Shown: positions 23,277-32,985 of the stretch, one piece after another | How the letters are laid out: each line of letters begins with the position of its first letter | Numbering within the stretch: position 1 is the stretch's first letter | Assembly (NCBI GenBank): GCA_021014325.1 | Contig: CM037469.1 | Location: 18,561,701 to 18,625,700, forward strand | Reading direction: 5' to 3' | DNA: 64,000 nt | Source: Plazaster borealis | Taxonomy: Eukaryota > Echinodermata > Asteroidea > Forcipulatida > Labidiasteridae | Position numbers and translations under genes: made by a program | Notes under the pieces: model-generated | Told to the model about the DNA's origin: nothing | Seen by the model: only the letters and a program-made list of their open reading frames with translations | The model's database searches: none

Positions 23277-23765
23277 GACACACAGACAAAACCCATGCAC
23301 CTAATGCTAGCCTGGAAGGTATGGTACTTTGTTGCAGTCTGTGGTACCAGTGTCAGCTGTACAAACAGAAGAAACCCATGCACCCAATGCTAGCCTGGAA
23401 GGTATGGTACTTTGTGGCAGTCTGTGGTACCAGTGCCAGCTGTACAAACAGAAGAAACCCATGCACCCAATGCTAGCCTGGAAGGTATGGTACTTTGTTG
23501 CAGTCTGTGGTACAAGTGTCAGCTGTACAAACAGAAGAAACCCATGCACCCAATGCTAGCCTGGAAGGTATGGTACTTTGTTGCAGTCTGTGGTACCAGT
23601 GCCAGCTGTACAAACAGAAGAAACCCATGCACCCAATGCTAGCCTGGAAGGTGTGGTACTTTGTGGCAGTCTGTGGTGCCAGTGTCAGCTGTACAAACAG
23701 AAGAAGCCCATGCACCCACAGCTAGCCTAGAAGGATGGTACTTTGTGGCAGTGTGTGGTACCATT
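23277..23765 (+). repeat. 83-bp minisatellite in PCYT1 intron 5
   Basis: About six head-to-tail copies with starts (GGTATGGTACTTTG) at 23318, 23401, 23484, 23567, 23650 and 23733, exactly 83 bp apart. The last is degraded. Units differ by single bases such as TGTTGCAG/TGTGGCAG. It ends 40 bp before exon 6. Reading frames across it are artefacts. Confidence 0.95.
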
Positions 23766-23804
23766 GTGTAGGAAGGTTTTAATGTTCCCGTTTTTGTTTT
23801 AAAG

Positions 23805-23993
23805 GAAACCAGTCTGAGTTTGCAGGACCGAGTTGACAAGGTCAAGAAGAAAGTCAATAGGGTGGAGACCAAGTCCAAAGAGTTTGTCCAAAAGGTTGAA
23901 GACAAAGGAAGAGAACTAATCCAGCGATGGGAAGAGAAATCCCGAGAGATGATCGGAAACTTCTTAGACCTGTTTGGGTCTGAAGGACCTTTG
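23805..23993 (+). CDS. PCYT1: Choline-phosphate cytidylyltransferase, coding exon 6 (membrane-binding domain)
   Basis: An exon of 63 codons (residues about 233-295) encoding the amphipathic domain [21 protein letters not shown], then [20 protein letters not shown] and onward to [11 protein letters not shown]. The repeated K/E-rich pattern with aromatic and aliphatic spacing is the lipid-sensing helix of CCT. It silences catalysis when free and activates it when bound to phosphatidylcholine-poor membranes. Acceptor ttaaag, donor TTG|gtaaat. Confidence 0.95.
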
Positions 23994-24193
23994 GTAAATT
24001 TTTGGATTTGTCGTTAGTTTCCTGTCCCTATTATCTGACTCTCTCACAATAACATTTTACATTTCAAGTAATAAACCACCATATCATAAACTTGGGTGTG
24101 ATCCCTGGCTACACGGCAGTTACAGGTTGTATGGCTTCTGACTGGCAACCCTGAACAAAGGTATTGGCAAAATAGGGAGACTGCCAAAATTAG

Positions 24194-24265
24194 GCATAGA
24201 TATTTCAGTTGGTAGAGTGCCGGCATATTAATCCTGAGGTCACACGTTCAAGTCTCGCTTAAGTC
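24194..24265 (+). mobile_element. tRNA-derived SINE head
   Basis: TTTCAGTTGGTAGAGTGCCG and a B-box-like CGTTCAAGTCTCGC. Sister of 122-190. Confidence 0.55.
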
Positions 24266-24537
24266 AATTTTGATTTATTCAACCCCAAATAGTTTTAGTG
24301 TTGGCGGTCTACCTATTTTGTCAATTTCCTTGTTCGGGGTTGAATGGTTGTAAGTATAGCTTTGGATTTATTTATTTTGGTCTGCACAGCACTCAGGAAA
24401 GCACTGAGTATACAGTGCTTATCACACATTGATGTAAGGTAGAAACCAAGATAAAACATAATAGAATATTGTCAAAAATGTAGTTGTATAGTCCTCTTCC
24501 ATGGGAGGACTATCATACAAACAACAAACATGTATCC

Positions 24538-24850
24538 TGACGACATGTATCAGTCTCCTGACGATGACTAGAGCAAGCTAGTCGAAACGTTGAGACCAAT
24601 CCAAGAACTGACTCCGTGGTAGTACAGTTAATTACGATCCTATAAGCTAAAGTAGTAGTCCCAGCCTATTTCTATACCTTCCGCCCAGGTAATAGTTAAT
24701 AAACAGGACAGTTCTTTTCAGAACTGAGAAGTCTCCCGAACACCCGAACAATCTACTCCGCGGCAGTAGAATTAAGCAAGACAGTTCTCTAAGAACAAAC
24801 TCTACCTGGCAAGTAGATACACACATGTTGTTACCGCAAACCAAATATAT
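24538..24850 (+). mobile_element. Retroelement/foldback relic carrying the hammerhead-like motif
   Basis: Downstream of the motif lie GACAGTTCTTTTCAGAACTG and TGTTGTTACCGCAAACC, features shared with the foldback elements at 2515-2833 and 290-310. Not symmetrical, so perhaps the parental arrangement. No reverse transcriptase frame is seen. Confidence 0.5.
24552..24597 (+). ncRNA. Hammerhead-ribozyme-like motif
   Basis: In order: helix I strand GTCTC, box CTGACGA, one extra U, hairpin GACTAG-AGCAAG-CTAGTC, box GAAAC, GTT, then GAGAC, which pairs exactly with the first strand. This is the type I hammerhead layout except that helix III has no loop and one base is inserted before helix II. Activity is unproven. 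Confidence 0.45.
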
Positions 24851-25159
24851 TGATACCTCACCATGCAATGCCTCAAATCCTATAAACAAACATGTACATG
24901 TACATATTGATTCATTTTCTTAATATTGATTTCTCTGGAATGTTTTGCATTTAGCATTCTAAAAATAATCATTTTTGGATCCATGGAAAAATACTGTTTT
25001 ACGCTGTATTTATAACATTGTTCAGGTTTTTTTCTTCAGTATTTATTTTTGATACTGTTGAAATAATTATGTGTTTTACCGTTTCAAAAATAATAAGGGT
25101 CATGAAAATCATGATGGTGTTTTTTTAATTGGGGAAATAAATCCGGTTGTTTTTTAAAG

Positions 25160-25312
25160 AAAAAGATTTTCGTGGACGGGACAGGTCGTCTGAGGAATGC
25201 CATTTCACCTCCAGCAAGTCCAAGCTCCGCCTCACACCAAGATGACGAAGAAGATGAAGAAGTAGGCGAATATGAAGAAGAAGAAGAAGAACAAGAAGAA
25301 GATGATAACTAG
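25160..25312 (+). CDS. PCYT1: Choline-phosphate cytidylyltransferase, coding exon 7 (acidic tail, stop)
   Basis: Last coding exon, 51 codons including TAG at 25310. It begins KKIFVDGTGRLRNAISPPAS, matching the end of domain M and the start of the phospho-region (G-R-L-x-A-I-S-P). It then becomes almost purely acidic (DDEEDEEVGEY, then Glu/Gln/Asp to the stop). The vertebrate P domain is about 50 residues with many Ser-Pro sites; here only about ten Ser/Pro residues precede some 25 mostly acidic ones. Total predicted protein is about 345 residues against 367 in human CCT-alpha. Confidence 0.9.
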   Translation, partial: KKIFVDGTGRLRNAISPPASPSSASHQDDEEDEEVGEYEEEEEEQEEDDN

Positions 25313-25347
25313 GTATACAACAGACTTTCTAATTGGCTTTTCTTTCA

Positions 25348-25353
25348 AATAAA
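25348..25353 (+). terminator. Candidate polyadenylation signal AATAAA downstream of PCYT1
   Basis: First AATAAA after the PCYT1 stop codon, 36 bp downstream. Such hexamers are common in AT-rich DNA and a later signal could be used. Confidence 0.3.
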
Positions 25354-25359
25354 TTGCAG

Positions 25360-25565
25360 TGATTGGTTGATTGGTGGTGATGAGCACACACAAAAATGCA
25401 TCCACATACTCTTTTGAACACAAAACTATTGTTATATAACAGCTGTTCTGATTGGTTCATATGTTAGAATGCATCACAGTGATTGGTTGGTAGTGACACC
25501 CACTGATGTTAAAAACAATGCTTCTGATTGGTTTGTATTTTTGAATTGATACCACAGTGATTGGT
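25360..25565 (+). repeat. Cluster of six TGATTGGT octamers (inverted CCAAT boxes)
   Basis: TGATTGGT occurs at 25360, 25368, 25449, 25480, 25525 and 25558, always on the same strand. ATTGG is the reverse of the CCAAT box bound by NF-Y. The copies share some flanking sequence (CACAGTGATTGG three times in variant form), so the block may be a decayed tandem repeat. It lies in the presumed PCYT1 3' UTR or just beyond. Confidence 0.6.
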
Positions 25566-25639
25566 CAGTGCAATTGAGTCAACAAAGACATTGATATCAA
25601 ACAAACTCAATGAGTTGTTCTTTTCTTTAAAATGCTTGC

Positions 25640-25990
25640 CACCGCACTGAGTTGAGTCAACCAAAATAATTCTTGAATAGGCCATGTCGGTATAAGCGGC
25701 TACAGCTACGGCTGTTGCTGTGGCTAAGAGTGTTGCTATGGGCCTGCTATGCTTCAAGACATGTTCAAGTGAGTGGGCCAACATGATTCTTGGGTAGGCC
25801 TTGTGGGAATAAATGGCTACTGCTGTTGCTGTGGCTGAGAGTGTTGCTATGGGCCTGCTATGCTTCAAGACATTTTCAAATGAGTCGGCCAACATAATTC
25901 TTTGATTGGCCATGTCGGAATAAGCGGCTACAGCTACGGCTGTTGCTGTCGCTAAGAGTGTTGTTATGGGCCTGCTATGCTTCATGTTCA
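25640..25990. repeat. Tandem repeat of about 115-120 bp, three copies
   Basis: TGGGCCTGCTATGCTTCA recurs near 25740, 25850 and 25966 with GGCTACAGCTACGGCTGTTG-like segments between. The minus-strand open frame across it (HSRPIATLLATATAVAV repeated) is a by-product of the repeat. Confidence 0.75.
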
Positions 25991-26319
25991 AGTGACGATC
26001 GAGCCACAACCACTAATGCGGACACAGTCTCAGTTTGAAAGATTTCCTGAAACAAAATGTTCCTTCTCAGTAATCATGCACTTGATTCGGTGTTACAAAA
26101 CATATTGCTCAGATTTGATAACAATTAGATTAAAGATTAAAATAAATAATTGTTTGGTTTCTGTTAAATATACTAATATAATTTACCTCAAATCTTCTGA
26201 GTACTATTGAAAATCAGGTTATAATATTTCTCACATTCCAAGAAAAGAAAAAAAAAAATTAATGTTTTGGTTTCCCTTTATTATAACGTGTATCATAACA
26301 CCACCTGCACATGCTCACC

Positions 26320-26514
26320 AGGGGCGGATCCAGGATTTTCCAAACGAGGGGGGGCGTGAAAATATACCAAGCAGCAAAATGATAAATGAAGTTTGTTGCG
26401 CCTGTGTAACACAAAGCTTCCCCATTTCTCCCTCCCCTTCTCTCTCTCTCCCTCTTTTTTTCTTTTCTCCCTTTTTTAAATATTTTTTTTATATGAATCC
26501 TGGATCCGCGCCTG
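26320..26514. mobile_element. TIR element with CTCAC flanks
   Basis: CAGGGGCGGATCCAGGATT at the left and AATCCTGGATCCGCGCCTG at the right are inverted repeats with one mismatch. CTCAC is present immediately outside both ends, a plausible target-site duplication. Confidence 0.7.
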
Positions 26515-26751
26515 CTCACTATGGTAAGTTTGGTATTATGTCAATCTATTACAAAGAAGGTCACTTCATTATTCTTAGATGTTGTCGAATGCCTCAATTG
26601 TAACAACTCCTGATAAGTTTTTGCAAATTTTTGTATTTTTATTTAAACTGAAAAGAAGTTGGTGTTGTTTTGCTACCTTTCAGTTACAGATTTGTGGGTG
26701 GTTTACAATTTTAGGGCACTGTTTGTGCCAGACACAATCTTTGGTTGGCAA

Positions 26752-27190
26752 ACGACAATGTGGTCTAGTTGTTCAGACATCTGCTCTATAATGCGGATGA
26801 CGTGGGTTCGAATCCCACCCATGTAGAATCCCACCTGCAGAGAATGCCTGTGGATACGTGCTCCCGGAGGGCTAAGAAAGCACTAAGTGCTCAGTGCTTA
26901 TCATTCATCAGTGTATTCAAACCCTTACAGTCCCAAATCCTTCAATATCCAATTGCCAAAGTGAAGGATTCAGAAGGACTGGGGCCAGTAGGCCCAAAGA
27001 ACAATTGCTTATCACAAGGTCAGGCATACCCACCAATCTTATCTTAGTCCAAACAATTTGGTATGGAGTGACATAGGAGAATATGATATGGAAGGACTTA
27101 AGCCAAACATTAGCCAATTTGCCTCGTCTGTCAGGGTTGTTAGGGTAAACCAAAACAATCTTCTTTATCCCTGATGCTATTATTACAGCA
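26752..27190 (+). mobile_element. tRNA-derived SINE, copy 3, with extended 3' body
   Basis: GTGGTCTAGTTGTTCAGACA, B box GGTTCGAATCC (26805-26815), GAAAGCACTAAGTGCTCAGT, and TTTATCCCTGATGCTATTAT at the 3' side. A block inside (26936-27075, GAAGGATTCAGAAGGAC) recurs at 57585-57730. Confidence 0.65.
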
Positions 27191-27332
27191 ACATGATTTT
27201 TAAGATAATGGTTACAATCCTTTTTTGTTCATTTTTTTGTTCAAATCTGGTATTTCACAAGAGTAAGTGCTTTTGGTTCTACAAAATTGCAAACAAATAT
27301 TCAGTTTTTTGTTTAATTTTCACCTTTTGCGT

Positions 27333-27698
27333 TTAAAGGCATCGCACACGTTTGGAAATTGTCAAAGACCAGTGTTCTCTCTTGGTGTATCCCAGCATAT
27401 GCATAAAATAACAAGCTTGTGAAAATTTGGGCTCAATTGGTCATCGAAGTTGCAAGAAAATGATGAAAGAAAAAACACCCTTGTTGTACAATTGTGTGCT
27501 TTCAGATAGGAATAAAAACTTCTTGCAAGAAGTTCTTATTATTTTGGTGAGAAATTACCTCTTTCTCAAAAACTACGTTACTTCAGAGGGAGTCGTTTCC
27601 TACAATGTTTTATACTGTCAACAGCTCTCCGTTTACCAAGAAAGTTTTTATGCTAATATTTGTTTTGAGTCATTACCAAACATGTACGATACCTTTAA
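27333..27698 (+). mobile_element. TTAA-flanked MITE family A, copy 3
   Basis: Left end TTTAAAGGCATCGCACACGT, right end CATGTACGATACCTTTAA. Interior nearly identical to copies 2 and 6. Confidence 0.8.
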
Positions 27699-27779
27699 CA
27701 TACTTCCTAAAATGTGGATCCTAGTTTGAGTTTCAGAACTTTTTTGTCGGCAATGACTCTCACCAATGAAGTAAACAAT

Positions 27780-28620
27780 TGATTGTCTCAATTTCAGTGA
27801 TTGGTATTTATAACCCATTACTTGGGTACTGTTTTGTCAAGTCCGATGAAATATTAAATGATTTAATCAAATTAAATTTAACTAAATGAATTATATAAGA
27901 AAAACATATATATATTGAAAAGGTAAATCAAGAATTAAAAAAAATATGGCTATTATTTTTTCTTTATATAATGTTATATTGCGGTGGGTTGTTCTGGGCG
28001 TTTTTGTTTGTTTATTTTATTTTGTTTTTTGGGGGTGTTTTTTTCTCCAGTTTTCAACTCATTTGATCACTTTAGTTGGGAAAATATATGTCAGACTTTG
28101 TTCAACTTGGTGCCTTCATGTTATTCAATGTAGCAGTGAACAAATTTTGGGTTTTTTGCAGAAATATGGACAAGGTAGTACAGCACACATCCTTTCAATT
28201 TATTGTGAATAATGTGATTTGGCGTCAAACACTCGAAATTTCAAAGTGTACAATTCACACGGTTCTGTTCAACCATGTACTATTAAGTAGTAAGGTAGGT
28301 AGTGATGTCTTGAACGAAGTCTAATTTTACATTTTATAAAGGCGTCCATAAGAAACAATAATTTCAAGGTCTTCCTAATTTTAATGGAACGAAACAATTT
28401 CAAAAGGATAACTTGGATATATAATTTCATAAACTAAAGTTGTGATATTTTTTGTGACTGATAATTATATTTGTATTGTATAATTGTGCTACACTATGCT
28501 GGATTTTGCATTGCTGTTGAGGCCAAATTTACATCATTGTTTTTTGAAACTGTAAATTAATTATTTAAGTTTTCAAGTTTTCAATCTTAAACAATGACAC
28601 CCTTCATCCGACCTCATCAA
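27780..28620. other. AT-rich intergenic DNA
   Basis: Nothing recognised between the MITE at 27333 and the TIR element at 28625. Confidence 0.5.
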
Positions 28621-28624
28621 ATTC

Positions 28625-28869
28625 TGCACTCTGGAAACTCCTGGGTCAAAGTTGACCCGGATTCCGTGTCTTGGGGGTCCTGACCCATTTCTAGGTCAGT
28701 CTGACCCAGAAACTGGTAAAAAATGTGGATTTTGACTCGGATACCGTCAATTTGACACAGTTTCGGGTCATTTTGACACAGATTCTGGATCATACTGACC
28801 CAGAAATGGGTCAGGCCCATGGGACCTGAAATCCGAGTAAATTCTGACACATGAGTTTTTAAAGTGTGT
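28625..28869. mobile_element. Small TIR element, copy 2
   Basis: Repeated GACCCATTTCTGG/CCAGAAATGGGTC words in both orientations between inverted ends. Matches 3031-3231 in word order. Confidence 0.6.
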
Positions 28870-29105
28870 GGTCAAGGGATTCGTGTCCGTTCATAACAGG
28901 CTTATTTCTATTGTGGCAATCAAAATAAGCAATTGTGGTATCGGGGTCTCAGTAAAATGCTATTTTCTGGACTTTCTACAGCATCTCAGATGCAAATATT
29001 TCTCTGGAGGATTGGTTCTGAGGTAATCAGTAAAACCAGTATAAGTTTGCAAATTAAAAACTCAAAAACAAAACGGGGATAATTAGGAATCCTGTACATT
29101 ATCCA

Positions 29106-29476
29106 TCAAAGACAGTGTACACTATTGGTAATTGTCAAAGACCAGTCTTCTCACTTGGTGTATCTCAACATATGCATAAAATAACAAACCTGTGAAAATT
29201 TGAGCTCGATCGGTCGTCGGAGTTGCAAGATAACTATGAAAGAAAAAACACCCTTGTCACACGAAGTTGTGTTCTTTCAGATGCTTGATTTCGAGATGGA
29301 GGTCTCGAAATCAAATTCGTGGAAAATTACTTCTTTCTCGAAAACTACTCCACTTCAGAGGGAGCCGTTTCTCGCAATGTTTTATACTACCAACCTCTCC
29401 CCATTACTTGATACCAAGTAAGGTTTTGTGCTAATAATTATTTTGAGTAATTACCAATAGTGTCCACTGCCTTTAA
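29106..29476 (+). mobile_element. MITE family A, diverged subfamily
   Basis: Shares the interior (TCAAAGACCAG, GTGTATCTCAACATATGCAT) but its ends read ACACTATTGGTAATT and its central hairpin is GATTTCGAGA/TCTCGAAATC instead of CTTCTTGCAAGAAG. Confidence 0.7.
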
Positions 29477-29479
29477 GGG

Positions 29480-31045
29480 AAAGTTTGTTCCATTATGTTA
29501 AGTTTATGATATGTTATTATAATACATTCATGTATTCGGCTTCATGAAGTTTACATTGTTTGTATAACAACTTGCCTTTTGTTTGTTCTGTTGACCTTGT
29601 GAAGATTTTTTTTAAGAACAGGTTTAAGAAAAGGTTCAATATTTGAATTTATTTAATTGTTATTTGAATTTATTTAGTTGTGTATTATTTCCAGCTTACG
29701 TTTTGCAAGAATGGTACCTTTAAAATAATGTTGCGTAATGTTGGGTGCTCATAATTTGAAGAAGGCATTAAATAGCCATGAAATAATTGTGGACGAAATT
29801 GCTGTTCAAAATTTTAAGCACAACAACTTGTTAAGCACAATAAATCTAGCTTATATCAGACTTTGATTATCAAAATAATAAACAGTTTCATGAAAGGACC
29901 CATGCTTTAAAGGTTAGTGTTAAAGCCGAAACATTCCAGGATTACTGAGTTCATGTTGATCAACAACAAATTTATGGTTTAGCCTTTGTTCAAGGCTCTT
30001 TGTCGAAGAGTCGGCGTCTCTTTTCGGTCAGCTGTGTAGAAATGATTTTGCGTGCAATAATGTGAAAAAAAAATGATATTCTTGAAACCAAGACTACGCA
30101 TGATTGGATTTGATTATTTCAGACAAGTAAGTTGGGCAACATTTATGTTGTCGATTTGATGGAATTACGTACTTTTATGAAGAGGGGTACGCTTTGGGTG
30201 ACCACGCCCAGAAGCTCGTTTGAGCTTAGGTCATTGGTTAAGCGTTTTCGGAGTTCGGTTGTGCCGAAGTGACGTAGCCATAGTCTGACCAAACCGTAAA
30301 CGTGTTGTTGGTCTGGTGGCACTGAGTGAACTTTTGTTTCAAGATGGCGGGTTTTACAAACTAACGAATTATTATTTGTCTAACTGAATTATAATCCATT
30401 GATGTTTACAAAATACCGAAAAGAAAGTTCCAATACGTGAATATGAAATGAATGCAAAATATTTTCAGAACACCACCTATGTTATGAACTGTTTCTGGAT
30501 TTACTGGCTGTCATTTTTGTTTGCTGTGGTTGTGGCATAACTCGGGGGAAATGTTTCGGTCCGTGAATTATATGTCGGAGACTTTTTCCTGTCGGGTGTC
30601 GCCAGAACACGCCATGATAATTTCGTGCTTATTTGCAACTATGTATATTACATTTTGTTATCACTGTCTAACAATGTGGTTTGCTGAATTTTTGATATAG
30701 CTATTGGTCATTAAAACAAAGCGAATTAAGCAAGATGCAAATCAATATTGGTATTGTGTATTGTGTATTGTATGTTTCTGTTTGGCATGTTACGCTCATG
30801 ACCGTGTTGGAGTTTTACTTTCATCTCAGATTTGGGTTTCGGAACTAAAATGATTGCCGAGTATGTTAGTTTCTTATTATTCCAAAATTTCATAAAAATC
30901 CATAACAATTCAAAAGGGCCTGACATTTAAAATGGTAATAAATCCGAGAAACCCCAAAAATTCGTATTTGTTTTAACTAGGCCTATACTTAAAATCTTTT
31001 CGGCCAACAATTTTTATTTTTACGGAAAAAAACTTGGCGGTCTCC
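29480..31045. other. Intergenic DNA with a promoter-like patch
   Basis: AT-rich except 30180-30370, which contains GACCACGCCC, AAGTGACGTAG and CAAGATGGCGGG (resembling GC-box, CRE and YY1 sites). No downstream coding exon was recognised. Confidence 0.4.
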
Positions 31046-31047
31046 CA

Positions 31048-31438
31048 GGCAGGGTACACTTTTGGTGATCCTACTCTACAAAGTTAATGACCATAAAAAC
31101 TTACTTGGTGAGGAACACTGAATCAAACAAATAAAACATTTTGAGAAACGACTCTGATCCCTGTGAAGTAGTTTAGTTTTAGACAAAGAGGCAATTTTCA
31201 CCCTAAAAATTTGAATCTGAGAAAGTCTTTAGGCATTAAGCCTTTCTCGGGCATCTGAAAGCAAACAATTCTATGCAACAAGGGTGTTTTTGTTATTTTA
31301 TTATGTTCTTGCAACTTTGATGATCAATTGATCCCAAATTTGTACAGGTTTGTTATTTTATGCTTGTTGGGATACACCAACTTCACCAAATGAGGATAGG
31401 CCTTCTGGTCTTTGACATTACCATAGTGTACCCTGCCT
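31048..31438 (-). mobile_element. MITE family A, second diverged subfamily
   Basis: Ends GGCAGGGTACACTTTTGG and CATAGTGTACCCTGCC, interior hairpin GAGAAAGTCTTTAGGCATTA with AAGCCTTTCTC. Shared interior words with family A in reverse orientation. Confidence 0.65.
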
Positions 31439-31439
31439 T

Positions 31440-32520
31440 CAAAAGTAATTCCATTCATGCGCATCACTGGGGCCTTAGATGACGAGGTGTTTGACTATTA
31501 TTTTGGCCTGAAGTTTGTGCCTCTCAATTTGAAGTTAAAATGTTTAGGGCTGTTTTCAAAAGTGCATTTTGTGGTTTTTTGCGCATCGGGGAATTTGCCG
31601 TGTGCTCTAAATCTAGAGGGCAAGCGCAAGAGTATGTTTTTGTCATCCGAGGACTTGCAAGTTTTTCAGTCCGAAACCTATGTTGTTGATCTAACGATTC
31701 GACATTCCCCCCACAGCACATTCGTTTCCTGTAAAATTATTTTAAAATACGGTCTATGGTACGGAGAAGAGTTATAATTGGTGGTAGACCTACAGCATCG
31801 TTAGGAAATTTTGAATTCGTAATATGGGCAAGTGGCAGAGATGCGGTTAAATAATTTTAATATCAACAAAAATATTTAGAAACCGCACTTCCACTAGCGC
31901 ATCGGAAACAAAATGGCTTCCAAACGAAGTTGGTAACTAAAACAAATTATGCATCTAGACATGGCCGCACTGCGATACTAATGAAAACAGATCATTGAAT
32001 AAAACAAATTAAAATCTTCAGCATATTGCAGATTGAGTGAACTATTTGGGCAGGATTTATTGGTTTATAAAAACATGAAAACACAGAAAAACTGTTCATC
32101 GTCCTTGTGGTCGAAGGTGGCGGCCATCGTAAGGGAGTCCATGCTATAATTGTATTCGCACTTTTTAATAAAATTCGCGGTATGAACATAAAATAGTTTA
32201 TCTCTCTTTTTTAAAGTTTTGATGCACTGGTTCTCAAAAGATTGGTGGAACAACTCGACGTTTCGATCAGTGTGCATGCTCTGGCTGCTGGTCTTCAGGA
32301 GTGGCACTGTAGGCTAGTAACCTAAGTGCAAAAGCTTCACTTTATTAATATTTAGTAATACACAGCCGTTATGACAATTATGGGAACTTTCGCTGGTGAA
32401 GTGAAAGTCATCTATACACAGTAGCCTACGGCGGGATAGCAAGAAAACCTCATCTGCACCACGGTCGTCCGAAGCATAAACAACTTGATTTTTTTTAAAC
32501 TTCATTCTGTAATCAAGAGA
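31440..32520. other. Intergenic DNA upstream of UNC80
   Basis: No supported gene. Contains a minus-strand foldback relic with CGAAACGTCGAG near 32252-32300. Confidence 0.4.
32252..32300 (-). ncRNA. Degenerate hammerhead-like motif
   Basis: Minus strand reads CTCCTGAAGAC, a weakly paired middle, then GATCGAAACGTCGAG. Helix I (CTC/GAG) and both boxes are kept, but the central hairpin is decayed. Confidence 0.35.
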
Positions 32521-32529
32521 GGGCGCACT

Positions 32530-32893
32530 AGTATATCAGTGCCCCGAACGCAGTTTACGTCCGACAGTTGCATCCGCATGCAGCTATTTTGTTTACACGT
32601 CGTCTGTCGTGTGCGTGATGCATCGGATTGTGTGTGTACACACACGCACTTGTATGTCATACACACTACGACCGGCCGTGCGCCCCCCGTGATGTGATGC
32701 AACCGGCCAGCAGCGCATGCAGCGCCAGCTGATCGACGCGCTTGCTGTTTATGCGCAGCACCTGGACACAACTCTTGATTATTTCTCTACTTTCCAACAA
32801 TGAGAACTCCTTCACAAAACAACGTAAATCTTCTGCTTAAGATGTGGACATAAACCAACAGTTTCTTCCCTCGACGGGAGCTTCTTATCAAAG
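32530..32893 (+). promoter_or_regulatory. UNC80 5' UTR / promoter-proximal region
   Basis: A GC-richer, CpG-containing block immediately upstream of the UNC80 start codon, against an AT-rich background. It holds E-box-like CAGCTG and CACCTG elements and a CA/TG alternating stretch near 32625-32650. No TATA box with a clear start is seen. The call rests on position and composition. Confidence 0.4.
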
Positions 32894-32985
32894 ATGGTCA
32901 AACGGAAAAGTTGCAACGATGACCCAAAAATTCTCGCCCGATCTGTCCCGTTGCCGTTGCAGATTTTTCTGTGGAGACAAACCAG
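32894..32985 (+). CDS. UNC80: UNC80 (NALCN channel complex subunit), coding exon 1
   Basis: Start of UNC80, the large scaffold that with UNC79 binds the sodium-leak channel NALCN at the neuronal plasma membrane and sets resting excitability. The ATG at 32894 has a good context (AAGATGG). The exon encodes MVKRKSCNDDPKILARSVPL, then PLQIFLWRQT and two bases of the next codon. This matches the vertebrate UNC80 start (MVKRKS...PLPIQTFLWRQT). The donor is ACCAG|gttcg, phase 2. Confidence 0.93.

Noticed and set aside
23183..23725. Overlapping frames encoding QTEETHAPNASLEGMVL-type repeats
   Set aside because: Generated by the 83-bp intronic minisatellite.
25509..26009. Minus-strand 166-codon frame with repeated HSRPIATLLATATAVAV
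   Set aside because: Produced by a non-coding tandem repeat of about 115-120 bp that belongs to a dispersed element family.
31457..31777. Plus-strand 106-codon frame
   Set aside because: No recognisable domain, adjoins a diverged MITE, and codon content is unremarkable. Kept only as unresolved intergenic DNA.
32750..32775. REST/NRSE silencer site upstream of UNC80
   Set aside because: GCAGCACCTGGACA resembles the two half sites but the spacing is one base short and one flank does not match.
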